Origin: Carnobacterium_B sp040274945 | Lineage (GTDB): Bacteria > Bacillota > Bacilli > Lactobacillales > Carnobacteriaceae | DNA length: 64,000 bases | NCBI RefSeq assembly: GCF_040274945.1 | Contig: NZ_JBEMAR010000004.1 | Coordinates: 1-64,000, forward strand | Direction of reading: 5' to 3' | Part shown: positions 50,130 to 58,131 of the stretch, in pieces | Layout of the letters: the number at the start of each line of letters is the position of its first letter | Numbering within the stretch: the stretch's first letter is position 1 | Program-made: the position numbers and the translations under genes | The notes under the pieces: generated by a model | The model's input: the letters and a program-made list of their open reading frames with translations, nothing else | What the model was told of the DNA's origin: nothing | The model's database searches: none

Positions 50130-51617
50130 ATGAACCCAACTCCTGTTGTAACCAGTAGTACTGGACCACAACAACTGTCTAATCAAAAGCAGGAAATATT
50201 ACCTGAAGAATTCGAAACTCAACTTGCAGGGTACTTAAGTAAAGAGCAACCAAGCACGATACATAAAGAGGTTTCTAATTCCAAAGAGACGACTGAAAAA
50301 GAAAAAACAGATGAAGAAAGCACTGAAGAATCACCCGATGAAACACTTAATTTAGACACGCCTTTGCTTTACACGGGTCTGTATAACCCTAGGCAAGAGC
50401 TTCAACCAGCAGAAATGAATCAGAATGAGCCACCAAAAAATCAAGTGATCTCACCAATGAAAACTAGTGAGCTGACTTTTGACAGACAAGTGCATGGTGA
50501 AACTGAAAAAATGATTGCTCGTATTCAAGATGAAAATCTGGTAATGAATAGGCACCAAAATCTTCTGGAAGAATCTAATATGGAATCTATAACGAAAGAA
50601 GTTATTGAACCACAAGTGATTTTAAAAGACCAAATGGTAATGAGTGAAGAACTAGTACAAACAGAAAAAATTCCTGTTTCTAAACCAACTATAGCTATTG
50701 AATCCGTTAATAAAGCAAATGAAAAAGATGTTACTAACATTTTAATGGAAGAATCTAGTTTGGTTGAAACAGAGTCCGTTCAAATTTCTGTAAAAAAAGA
50801 AACTGTAATGGCTGATACTATTTTATCAACTGGTCGTTTTTTGACTTCGGAGTGGAAAAATGGACGAATCGTTAACCAACCCATTACTGAATCGGATAAT
50901 TTAACGGTAAATTCACTAAATGAATTGCCAACACAGACAACTGAAACACCAATTGATAGTGTTCAACAATTAGAAGCAGATGGTAATGGAAGTAAGTCAA
51001 CAGTATTAACTGAAACTCTTTCAACCGAAAGGGTTCTGAAAGACATAGATTCTCGTTCTAAAAAAGCAGAAAGTTATGATGCATTAACTAAAGTCACTGA
51101 AGTTGATACGCAAGGACAACCTGTTCAACAGCAACAAATCGTTGAAGCAACCTCTATCAAACAATCGAGTGTGGTAGAACCTGTAAGACAAGCAGGAATT
51201 CAGCAGGTAAGTGAAGTGATCATGCAACAAGCTGAAACAGTTTTAAGTGGCAAACAATCCATTGCACATGTGACATTAACACCTGAACGGATGGGTGAGG
51301 TCAAGATTACCGTAGAGTTGAAGGATAATGTATTGATAACAAAAATTGTTGTGGATACTATGGAGACCAAAGATTTATTAGCGAACGGCATGCACCAACT
51401 AACGGATAAGTTGGATCGCCAAAATATTCGACTAGGTGACCTAACCATTCAATTACAAGAACATGCTTCATCCGATTTTAATTCCCAAGAAAGACAGGGA
51501 GAAGAGAAGAAGAATGTCTTTGGAAAACAAATGAATTTTACAGCTACTGAAAATGAGACATTAACATCTGAGGAAACACTAAAAAGTGACACAAAAAGAC
51601 TCAGCATATTAGTGTGA
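50130..51617 (+). CDS. fliK: Flagellar hook-length control protein FliK
   Basis: 495 residues from the ATG at 50130, preceded by a nearly perfect AAAGGAGGTGA. The long Gln/Glu/Thr-rich first 370 residues have low complexity and no cysteines, as in FliK rulers. The C-terminal domain (VTLTPERMGEVKITVELKDNVLITKIVVDTMETKDLLANGMHQLTDKL) is the Flg_hook domain that acts on FlhB to switch export specificity. Confidence 0.9.
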   Translation: MNPTPVVTSSTGPQQLSNQKQEILPEEFETQLAGYLSKEQPSTIHKEVSNSKETTEKEKTDEESTEESPDETLNLDTPLLYTGLYNPRQELQPAEMNQNEPPKNQVISPMKTSELTFDRQVHGETEKMIARIQDENLVMNRHQNLLEESNMESITKEVIEPQVILKDQMVMSEELVQTEKIPVSKPTIAIESVNKANEKDVTNILMEESSLVETESVQISVKKETVMADTILSTGRFLTSEWKNGRIVNQPITESDNLTVNSLNELPTQTTETPIDSVQQLEADGNGSKSTVLTETLSTERVLKDIDSRSKKAESYDALTKVTEVDTQGQPVQQQQIVEATSIKQSSVVEPVRQAGIQQVSEVIMQQAETVLSGKQSIAHVTLTPERMGEVKITVELKDNVLITKIVVDTMETKDLLANGMHQLTDKLDRQNIRLGDLTIQLQEHASSDFNSQERQGEEKKNVFGKQMNFTATENETLTSEETLKSDTKRLSILV

Positions 51618-51630
51618 GAGGAAGAAAAGA

Positions 51631-52062
51631 ATGGACTTTCCAACAGACTTCATGATGGGATCAATCAATAATGCCTCATCAACTGAAAAGAAAAATAACG
51701 AACTTGCAACAGAAGACTTTTTACAAATTATGGCAGCCTCAATAAAAATGCCTTCTATGCCGGGTGAAAGTGGAAGCAGTGGTGGCGGTGGAGAAACCGA
51801 TTATCTTGCTCAATTGGCACAATTCAATACATTGGATCAATTGACAACTGTTTCAGAAACGCTGAATTTGAATGTCTTAATGACGCAACAACAACAAGCT
51901 TTGAGTCTTCTAAATAAAGAAGTCAAAGTAGCAGGTGCAGAATCAGGTTTTATCAGTGGAACTGTTGATAAAGTTAAATTTGATCAAGGTTACGCGACGA
52001 TCCAAGTTGGTGGAAAAGATTACGCATTAAACGCTATTTTAGAAGTTGGTGATCAGACTTAA
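51631..52062 (+). CDS. flgD: Flagellar hook assembly protein FlgD
   Basis: 143 residues. The conserved LAQLAQFNTLDQLTTVSETL and the KEVKVAGAESGFISGTVDKVKFDQGYATIQVGGKDYALNAILEVG segments identify FlgD. It is divergent at the start: the usual QLQNQDP motif is replaced by AASIKMPSMPGESG followed by a GGGGE stretch. It is short and lacks the extra Ig-like domains of longer FlgD proteins. Its stop overlaps the next start by one base (TAATG). Confidence 0.9.
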   Translation: MDFPTDFMMGSINNASSTEKKNNELATEDFLQIMAASIKMPSMPGESGSSGGGGETDYLAQLAQFNTLDQLTTVSETLNLNVLMTQQQQALSLLNKEVKVAGAESGFISGTVDKVKFDQGYATIQVGGKDYALNAILEVGDQT

Positions 52063-52442
52063 TGTCTTTTCGCGTTGAAGGTACACTAAATCAAACAATA
52101 GAAAAAAGGTCTAACCCAATCAATCAAAAAATTGATCGAACATTCCAATCTTTCTTTAAGGAATCGTTGCAGACACAAACAACTTCTACAGAAATGAAAA
52201 TTTCGAATCATGCTCAAAAACGTATGGAAGAACGAGGCATACAATTAAATCAATCTGACTTAACAACTATTGAAGGTGCAGTAGAAGAGCTGAATCAAAA
52301 AGGGTCAAAGAATTCATTGATCGTATATAAAGATATGGCGTTAATTGCAAGTATCAATAATCGAACCATTATTACAGCTATGAATGCGAGTGAAATGGAA
52401 ACCATCACCAATATTGACAGTGTAAAAAAAATAAACGGATAA
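52062..52442 (+). CDS. Flagellar operon protein (TIGR02530-like)
   Basis: 126 residues. Recognisable by the ISNHAQKRMEERGIQLNQSDLTTIEGAVEELNQKGSKNSLIVYKDMALIASINNRTIITAMNASEMET...TNID pattern, which I recall as the small conserved flagellar operon protein found between flgD and flgE in Firmicutes (TIGR02530 type). Its function in hook assembly is not well established. Coupled to flgD. Confidence 0.88.
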   Translation: MSFRVEGTLNQTIEKRSNPINQKIDRTFQSFFKESLQTQTTSTEMKISNHAQKRMEERGIQLNQSDLTTIEGAVEELNQKGSKNSLIVYKDMALIASINNRTIITAMNASEMETITNIDSVKKING

Positions 52443-52466
52443 ATCAGCTGGACTTAAAAAGAAGCT

Positions 52467-52499
52467 GGTATCCCATGGACCGACTGAAGTGGGATAACC
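52467..52499 (+). other. Hairpin upstream of flgE
   Basis: A 9-bp stem with a bulge (52467-52475 with 52490-52499), 4 bases before the flgE ribosome-binding site. With the 53393-53428 hairpin it brackets flgE; a processing or stability role is possible. Confidence 0.45.
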
Positions 52500-52515
52500 G
52501 AACGGAGGAAAAGAA

Positions 52516-53385
52516 ATGTTAAAATCACTATACTCAGGTGTTACTGGAATGAAAAATATTCAAACGAAAATGGACGTTATCTCAAATAATATTGCCAATG
52601 TAAATACAACTGCTTTTAAAACAGGAAGAGTGCGTTTTGAAGATATGTTAAGCCAAACAAATGCATCGGCACAAGCAGGAATCAATGCTCAACAAGTTGG
52701 GTTAGGGGTTCAAGTAGGATCAATTGATACAGTTATGACAGGTGGATCTTTGCAATCAACAGGAAGAGCATTAGACTTTGGGATTGAAAATGGCGATAGC
52801 TCATTTTTCACAGTAACAGATGGCACAAATACTTTTTATACTAGAGATGGTGGCTTATATGCTGATCCCAATGGTAATTTAGTTACCAGTAGCGGACTTC
52901 AAGTCCAAGGGTACTCACAAGGAGCTCCAGCTGCAAATGATGCAGCTTTTGTACCAGGTAGCCTAGGAACAACAATGGAACCTATCAATATTCCTCAAAC
53001 AATTCCAAATCCAGATGGAGGAGATGCACTTGAATTACAAAGTTACAGCGTAGACAATGATGGATTTATTGTAGGATCATACAGTGGTGGGAAATCAATG
53101 GTCTTAGGCCGTGTGGGACTAACTTCTTTCTCTAACCCTGATGGATTACAAAAGAACGGTGGAAACCTGTACTCAGCTTCTGCTAACTCAGGAGACCCTG
53201 TAGCGGGTAATCCTGGAGATGCAGGTTATGGAAGTGTTCGTTCTGGTTTCTTGGAAATGTCTAACGTGGACTTAGCTAATGAGTTTACTGAAATGATTGT
53301 AACCAGCAGATCTTACCAAGCAAACTCAAGAAGTATCACGACTTCTGATACGATGTTGGAAGAATTGATTAATCTTAAGAGATAG
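52516..53385 (+). CDS. flgE: Flagellar hook protein FlgE
   Basis: 289 residues: LKSLYSGVTGMKNIQTKMDVISNNIANVNTTAFKTGRVRFEDMLSQT, SFFTVTDGTNTFYTRDGGLYADPNGNLVTSSGLQVQGYSQ and SVRSGFLEMSNVDLANEFTEMIVTSRSYQANSRSITTSDTMLEELINLKR define the hook/rod family. Placement after flgD and the hook operon protein supports FlgE rather than FlgG, and 289 residues fits the short Firmicutes hook. GGAGGAAAAGAA precedes the ATG. Hairpins lie on both sides of the gene. Confidence 0.92.
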   Translation: MLKSLYSGVTGMKNIQTKMDVISNNIANVNTTAFKTGRVRFEDMLSQTNASAQAGINAQQVGLGVQVGSIDTVMTGGSLQSTGRALDFGIENGDSSFFTVTDGTNTFYTRDGGLYADPNGNLVTSSGLQVQGYSQGAPAANDAAFVPGSLGTTMEPINIPQTIPNPDGGDALELQSYSVDNDGFIVGSYSGGKSMVLGRVGLTSFSNPDGLQKNGGNLYSASANSGDPVAGNPGDAGYGSVRSGFLEMSNVDLANEFTEMIVTSRSYQANSRSITTSDTMLEELINLKR

Positions 53386-53392
53386 TCCCTAG

Positions 53393-53428
53393 GTAAAAGG
53401 TTTTTTGAAACAGCAAAAAACCTTTTAC
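53393..53428 (+). other. Perfect hairpin between flgE and flbD
   Basis: A perfect 15-bp stem (53393-53407 with 53414-53428) with a six-base loop. No T-run follows, so it is not a simple terminator; it may stabilise the upstream flgE mRNA or mark a processing site. Confidence 0.6.
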
Positions 53429-53465
53429 GTTAATGACTAAACAAAAAATAGGATGGGGTTTAAGT

Positions 53466-53669
53466 ATGATTGCTCTAACAGCTATTTCAGGAAAAGAATT
53501 TTATTTGAATTGTGAATTGATTTATCGAATAGACCGTTCTTTCGACACTATTATTACGTTAACGGATGGCAAAACAGTACGAGTCATCGAAACAGAAGAG
53601 GACATAGTAGAAAAAGTCATTCAGTACAAAAGAAAAATATACAACGGTTTTACAGAAGGAGAAATATGA
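53466..53669 (+). CDS. flbD: Flagellar protein FlbD
   Basis: 67 residues from the ATG at 53466 (GGGG upstream): MIALTAISGKEFYLNCELIYRIDRSFDTIITLTDGKTVRVIETEEDIVEKVIQYKRKIY is the FlbD family. The role is poorly defined; position between flgE and motA is typical of Firmicutes. Its end overlaps the motA start by four bases. Confidence 0.9.
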   Translation: MIALTAISGKEFYLNCELIYRIDRSFDTIITLTDGKTVRVIETEEDIVEKVIQYKRKIYNGFTEGEI

Positions 53670-54475
53670 AAAAGAATATTGTACCAATAGTTGGTTTAGT
53701 CTTAGGATTTGGGATGATCATCTGGTCGATCACTTCTAGTGGAAATATTGCCAGTTTTATTGATACACCTTCGTTAGTTATCACACTTGGCGGTTCGTTC
53801 AGTGCTATACTGATAAGCTTCCCATTGAAATCGATCAAAACATTGCCGTCTATTTTGAAAACATTAATACTTGATCCAAACCCTGATTACGCTAAACTGA
53901 TTGAAACTTTTGCGGCATTATCTAGAAAAGCAAGAAGCCAAGGGATCTTAGCAATTGAAGGGGATATAGAAGAACAAGACAATGAATTGATGGTAAGTGG
54001 ATTGCAAATGGTTGTTGATGGGTTAGAACCTGAAACGATTAGAGATATCATGGAAATTACGACGGAAAATATTGAAAAAAGACATAGTGTTGGTCAAGAT
54101 ATCTTTTTAAAATGGGGCGAAATGGCTCCGGCTTATGGGATGATTGGGACATTGATCGGATTGATCATTATGCTAGGGGAGTTAGATGATCCTAGTACAA
54201 TTGGTGTAGGAATGGCAACAGCTTTGATCACTACTTTCTATGGAAGTTTCTTAGCCAATCTAGTCTTCATTCCAATTGCCAGCAACTTGCAAATGCAAAC
54301 CATTGAAGAGGTGAAGACCTGTGAAATGATCATTGAAGGTGTCTTATCTTTACAAGCTGGTGAAAATCCGCGTGTCATTGAACAAAAATTAAAAGGGTAT
54401 ATGCCTTTTGAAAGTAAAGAAGAAGCAATGAAAGCAGCAGCTAAGCTCCAACAAGAGGAACAAAATTATGGCTAG
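53666..54475 (+). CDS. motA: Flagellar stator protein MotA (sodium-type signature)
   Basis: 269 residues, four membrane segments. The torque loop between segments 2 and 3 (about 75-150) contains the charged residues that meet FliG. Segments 3 and 4 read APAYGMIGTLIGLIIML and MATALITTFYGSFLANLVF, giving Thr162, Thr189 and Thr190, the spacing of the three threonines tied to sodium selectivity in PomA/MotP. So a sodium-driven motor is likely. It overlaps flbD and motB. Confidence 0.93.
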   Translation: MKKNIVPIVGLVLGFGMIIWSITSSGNIASFIDTPSLVITLGGSFSAILISFPLKSIKTLPSILKTLILDPNPDYAKLIETFAALSRKARSQGILAIEGDIEEQDNELMVSGLQMVVDGLEPETIRDIMEITTENIEKRHSVGQDIFLKWGEMAPAYGMIGTLIGLIIMLGELDDPSTIGVGMATALITTFYGSFLANLVFIPIASNLQMQTIEEVKTCEMIIEGVLSLQAGENPRVIEQKLKGYMPFESKEEAMKAAAKLQQEEQNYG

Positions 54476-55181
54476 AAGAAGAAAGAAAAAAGAAACCCAA
54501 AACAATTCTGGTGGATCAGGATGGATGACGACTTTTTCAGATTTAATGTCCTTATTGCTGACATTTTTTATTTTACTTTATTCGATGTCGAGTGTTAGTG
54601 CTGAGAAATTTGAAGCTGCAGCTCAGTCTATGCAATTGGCATTTGGCGGCGGAGAATCGATGCTTGAAGGAAGTACAGTCGTAAATACAACAACAGATAC
54701 GACTGAAGAGACAGTGGATCCGGAATTGCTCAAAATGTATAACGAAGTCGTGCAATTTTTGGAAACAAAAAATATAACATCTCAAGCAAGTGTTGAATAC
54801 GATCAAGATGGAATTTACGTAAATATTCAAGAATCCATTTTATTTGGAAGCGGAAGTGCTATTATAGCTGATTCTGGGAAGAATACGTTAAATAATTTAG
54901 GTGAGTTGATTCAACAATTCGATAATGAGGTCGTGATAGAAGGGTATACGGATAATGTTCCAATGCATAATGCTAATTTCAGCAGCAACTGGGAATTATC
55001 TACAAGTAGAGCTTTATCGGTCCTACGTTATTTAAGTGAAGAAAGAAAAGTCGATCCAACTCGGCTATCAGCCAAAGGTTATGGAGAATATCATCCAACG
55101 GTTTCAAATGATTCAGAAGAAAATAAAGCGAAAAATAGAAGAGTAAACATTGTAATTGTTTATGATCAACAGGAGGAGTAA
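54468..55181 (+). CDS. motB: Flagellar stator protein MotB
   Basis: 237 residues: a basic N-terminus, one membrane segment with the ion-carrying Asp25 in TFSDLMSLLLTFFILLYSM, a plug/linker region and an OmpA-like peptidoglycan-binding domain (SILFGSGSAIIADSGKNTL, VVIEGYTDNVPM, NWELSTSRALSVLRYL, GYGEYHPT...NRRVNIVI). It anchors the stator to the wall. Overlaps motA by eight bases. Confidence 0.94.
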   Translation: MARRRKKKETQNNSGGSGWMTTFSDLMSLLLTFFILLYSMSSVSAEKFEAAAQSMQLAFGGGESMLEGSTVVNTTTDTTEETVDPELLKMYNEVVQFLETKNITSQASVEYDQDGIYVNIQESILFGSGSAIIADSGKNTLNNLGELIQQFDNEVVIEGYTDNVPMHNANFSSNWELSTSRALSVLRYLSEERKVDPTRLSAKGYGEYHPTVSNDSEENKAKNRRVNIVIVYDQQEE

Positions 55182-55186
55182 GACAG

Positions 55187-55657
55187 ATGAAAACTGAAGA
55201 AGCTAAGGCGGCTAAAGGAAAGAACAAAATAATTGTAAGTGTTATTGTTCTAGTTGCAATTTTGATAGGAGCAGTCGTCAGTTTTGGTTTTACTTCAGGT
55301 AAGGCACAGGATATGATAGCAAATTTTTCGAAAGAAGAAGTAATTGAAACAACGGTTCCTTTAGAAGAATTTTTAATTAATTTAGATTCTGGTGAATCAG
55401 CTAAAAGAAATTTTTTGAAAATTGAAATCTCTTTATACAGCACAAAAGAAGGTGCTGAAGAATTATTGAATGCAAATGTAGCTGAACTTCGTGATACAGT
55501 TATTTCTGTTTTACGTAAGAAAACCGTAGATACTATTTTTATAGAAGAAGAAGCTAATAAATTGGTAATAAAAAAAGAGTTAATGGAAGCCATCAATCAA
55601 AAGCTGGAGACAGATGTAGTTAATGATATTTATATCACGAACATTGTTACCCAGTAA
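55187..55657 (+). CDS. fliL: Flagellar basal body protein FliL
   Basis: 156 residues: a membrane anchor at about 15-35 followed by a periplasmic-type domain with TTVPLEEFLINLDSGESAKRNFLKIEISLYSTKEGAEELL and ELRDTVISVLRKKTVDTI and a final VVNDIYITNIVTQ. It surrounds stators and improves their action. GGAGGAGTAAGACAG precedes the ATG, five bases after motB. Confidence 0.93.
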   Translation: MKTEEAKAAKGKNKIIVSVIVLVAILIGAVVSFGFTSGKAQDMIANFSKEEVIETTVPLEEFLINLDSGESAKRNFLKIEISLYSTKEGAEELLNANVAELRDTVISVLRKKTVDTIFIEEEANKLVIKKELMEAINQKLETDVVNDIYITNIVTQ

Positions 55658-55681
55658 GAATGAAGAAGGAGGAGTAGAAAG

Positions 55682-56074
55682 TTGGAACTTGGACTAAGTT
55701 ATGTGTTGAAAAGTGTTGTGGCTCTGATTGTAATCATACTTGCAGCGAATTACGGATTGAAATATTTAAATACGTTTATGACGAAAAAAAATCAAGTGAT
55801 CAAAGTGATTGAGAGAACTCCAATCAGCAAGAGTTCAGCCCTTAGCATTGTAGAAATTTCGGACACGTACTACTTAATGAGTTTTACAGATACGCGCAAT
55901 GAAATATTAAGAGAACTGACTGCAGAAGAAAAGGAAAAAATTACAGCAAGTATAGATGAAACAACACTAGTTTCTCCGATGAAGTCTAAAAAACAACAAT
56001 CGGGGAAAAAAGCCGTTCACACTTTTAAATCACTGCAGTCTCAGTACCAATCTTTCTATGAAAAGAGGAAATAA
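55682..56074 (+). CDS. fliO: Flagellar export protein FliO (FliZ)
   Basis: 130 residues starting with TTG after GGAGGAGTAGAAAG. A membrane anchor (about 9-28) precedes a small beta domain (QVIKVIERTPISKSSALSIVEISDTYYLMSFTD) and a basic tail. It helps assemble FliP in the export gate. The gene order fliL-fliO-fliP supports it. Confidence 0.85.
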   Translation: MELGLSYVLKSVVALIVIILAANYGLKYLNTFMTKKNQVIKVIERTPISKSSALSIVEISDTYYLMSFTDTRNEILRELTAEEKEKITASIDETTLVSPMKSKKQQSGKKAVHTFKSLQSQYQSFYEKRK

Positions 56075-56076
56075 AG

Positions 56077-56841
56077 TTGCAAAAGAAAAAGTTTTTAGTT
56101 TTAACCTTTACCCTCTTTTTAATGAGTAGTTTACTCTTTCCGCAAGTCGTTACGGCTGCAGAACTAACAGATGGCTTAAGTGGATTATCGGAAGTTCTAG
56201 GCAGTGAAACTGGAGAAACTTCCCAAGTTGTGCAATTGTTTCTTTTGACGACTGCCCTTAGTTTAGCCCCAACATTTTTAGTATTGACAACTTGTTTTAC
56301 ACGTATCATTGTTGTACTTTCATTTGTCAGAAGCTCGCTAGGAACGCAACAAAACCCGCCTAACTTGGTGTTAATGGGAATCGCCTTGTTTTTATCGTTG
56401 TTTATTATGCAGCCTGTTTATACTGATGTTATGAATGACGCGATTACGCCTTACATAAATGAAGAAATATCTGGACAAGCAGCATTTGAATCAGCAGAGT
56501 TGCCCATAAAAGAGTTTATGTACAAGCAAACAAGAGATGAAGACATTCAATTATTCTTAGATATATCTGAGACTGAAAAACCAGCAGATGTGAATGATCT
56601 TCCTTTAACAGTAGCTATTCCAGCATTTATTATTAGTGAATTACGGACGGCATTCAGTATTGGCTTTTTAATTTTTATACCGTTTTTAGTGATTGATATT
56701 GTAGTGGCCAGTATATTAATGTCGATGGGGATGTTTATGTTGTCTCCGGTCATGATTTCTTTGCCATTTAAGTTATTATTATTTGTTTTAGTTGATGGAT
56801 GGTACTTGGTGGTTGAATCGTTAGTCACAGGATTTCAGTAG
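56077..56841 (+). CDS. fliP: Flagellar export gate protein FliP
   Basis: 254 residues starting with TTG, with a cleavable-looking signal peptide (LVLTFTLFLMSSLLFPQVVTAAE). The FliP core is clear: LLTTALSLAPTFLVLTTCFTRIIVVLSFVRSSLGTQQNPPNLVLMGIALFLSLFIMQPV and IPAFIISELRTAFSIGFLIFIPFLVIDIVVASILMSMGM. Forms the gate with FliQ and FliR. Confidence 0.96.
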   Translation: MQKKKFLVLTFTLFLMSSLLFPQVVTAAELTDGLSGLSEVLGSETGETSQVVQLFLLTTALSLAPTFLVLTTCFTRIIVVLSFVRSSLGTQQNPPNLVLMGIALFLSLFIMQPVYTDVMNDAITPYINEEISGQAAFESAELPIKEFMYKQTRDEDIQLFLDISETEKPADVNDLPLTVAIPAFIISELRTAFSIGFLIFIPFLVIDIVVASILMSMGMFMLSPVMISLPFKLLLFVLVDGWYLVVESLVTGFQ

Positions 56842-56852
56842 AGGTGTAAAAA

Positions 56853-57116
56853 ATGACAACAGTAAAAGTTTTAGACATTATAAGAGAAGCCTTTATGGTT
56901 ATGATAACTGTAGCTGGACCAACATTGATCATTGCGTTAGTCATAGGGTTGATTATTAGTATCATACAAGCAACAACACAACTTCAAGAGCAAACACTAA
57001 GTTTTGTTCCTAAAATCTTAGCTGTGATTGTTTCGTTAATTGTTTTTGGAAATTTTATGCTGAATAGTCTGGTTGGATTTACTCAGAAAATTTTTGAAAT
57101 GATTGCGGCACTTTGA
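56853..57116 (+). CDS. fliQ: Flagellar export gate protein FliQ
   Basis: 87 residues with two membrane helices and the conserved VLDIIREAFMVMITVAGPTLIIALVIGLIISIIQATTQLQEQTLSFVPKI. It forms part of the export gate. GAGGTGTAAAA precedes the ATG; 11 bp after fliP. Confidence 0.96.
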   Translation: MTTVKVLDIIREAFMVMITVAGPTLIIALVIGLIISIIQATTQLQEQTLSFVPKILAVIVSLIVFGNFMLNSLVGFTQKIFEMIAAL

Positions 57117-57126
57117 GAGGGTAAAC

Positions 57127-57879
57127 ATGACTATACAACTGCAAACAATCATTTTAATATTTATACGGGTAACTTCTTTTATAGTAGTGAGTCCAGGGTT
57201 CTCCATTAAAGGTCTACCAAGTGTAGCTAAAATTGCTTTATCCATGGGAATCACGCTTGCAGCTTATTCAGCAGTGCCCGTGATGGAGCAAGAAGCAGGC
57301 ACATTTTTCTTCGCCATACTGATCTTAAAAGAAGTTCTGCTTGGGATAGCCATTGGATTTATTACAAAACTCTTTTTTTCTGCAGTTGAAATTGCAGGGA
57401 ATTTTGTAGACTTTCAAGTTGGGTTTTCAATGGGAGCTGTTTACGATCCAAGTATGGGAATAAACGTTTCCTATTATGGGAAAATTTATTATTGGTTGTC
57501 CATGTGTGTATTCTATTTGACCAATCTTCATCATGTTGTGATTAAAAGTTTGATTCAATCGTTTCAAACGATGCCAATATCTAGTACTAATATAGGTGAT
57601 TTTGGTGTTGAAGGAATGATGAAGTTATTAGGTATTATTTTTGAGTTGGCGTTTAACTTATCCGCACCAATGGTAATTGTCGCTTTATTGACGGAAGTTA
57701 TCTTAGGATTGATTTCACGATCGGTTCCTCAAATCAATGTCTTGATTTTAGGAATGCCTTTAAAAATCGTGGCAAGTTTTGTGATCATGCTGATTTTGCT
57801 CCCAACTTTAATTGAAAACATTCATGAAATATTGCCGTTAATGGTTAAATACATGAATGAATTTATTCAGTCGTTTTAA
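57127..57879 (+). CDS. fliR: Flagellar export gate protein FliR
   Basis: 250 residues from the ATG at 57127 (GAGAGGG upstream). The conserved LIFIRVTSFIVVSPGFSIKGLPSVAKIALSMGITL, LKEVLLGIAIGFITKLFFSAVEIAGNFVDFQVGFSMG and LLTEVILGLISRSVPQINVLILGMPLKIVASF are present. It is followed by the 170-bp repeat, breaking the usual close fliR-flhB spacing. Confidence 0.95.
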   Translation: MTIQLQTIILIFIRVTSFIVVSPGFSIKGLPSVAKIALSMGITLAAYSAVPVMEQEAGTFFFAILILKEVLLGIAIGFITKLFFSAVEIAGNFVDFQVGFSMGAVYDPSMGINVSYYGKIYYWLSMCVFYLTNLHHVVIKSLIQSFQTMPISSTNIGDFGVEGMMKLLGIIFELAFNLSAPMVIVALLTEVILGLISRSVPQINVLILGMPLKIVASFVIMLILLPTLIENIHEILPLMVKYMNEFIQSF

Positions 57880-57911
57880 AAAATGGTTTTAATGATTTAA
57901 AAGGAATCTTT

Positions 57912-58081
57912 GGAGGAATAGAGGTGCTGGTAGCCATGCAAAGGATTCAATGCGAATGACAGAGCGTTAAAGCTTCAGCGCTTACGCTTTGTTTGAGGCT
58001 TGAAAGCCAGAAAGACTATGGCTTTCGGCGGTCTCATGGCTCTCCACAAGCAAACCCGTTCATTCCGGAAGAAATTCTGGA
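57912..58081 (-). repeat. Intergenic repeat of about 170 bp, copy 2 (inverted relative to copy 1)
   Basis: The reverse complement aligns along its whole length with 35066-35235, with small gaps. It separates fliR and flhB by 252 bp where neighbouring gaps are 0-30 bp, so it looks like an insertion into the operon. No frame crosses it. Confidence 0.8.
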
Positions 58082-58131
58082 TAATTAATTAAAATAATTT
58101 AAAAGCACAAAAAAATGTGAGGTGAAAGTGA

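Noticed and set aside
55000..55596. 198-residue frame on the minus strand over motB and fliL
   Set aside because: It is fully antisense to two well-recognised genes, has no ribosome-binding site and shows low-complexity Ser/Ile composition.
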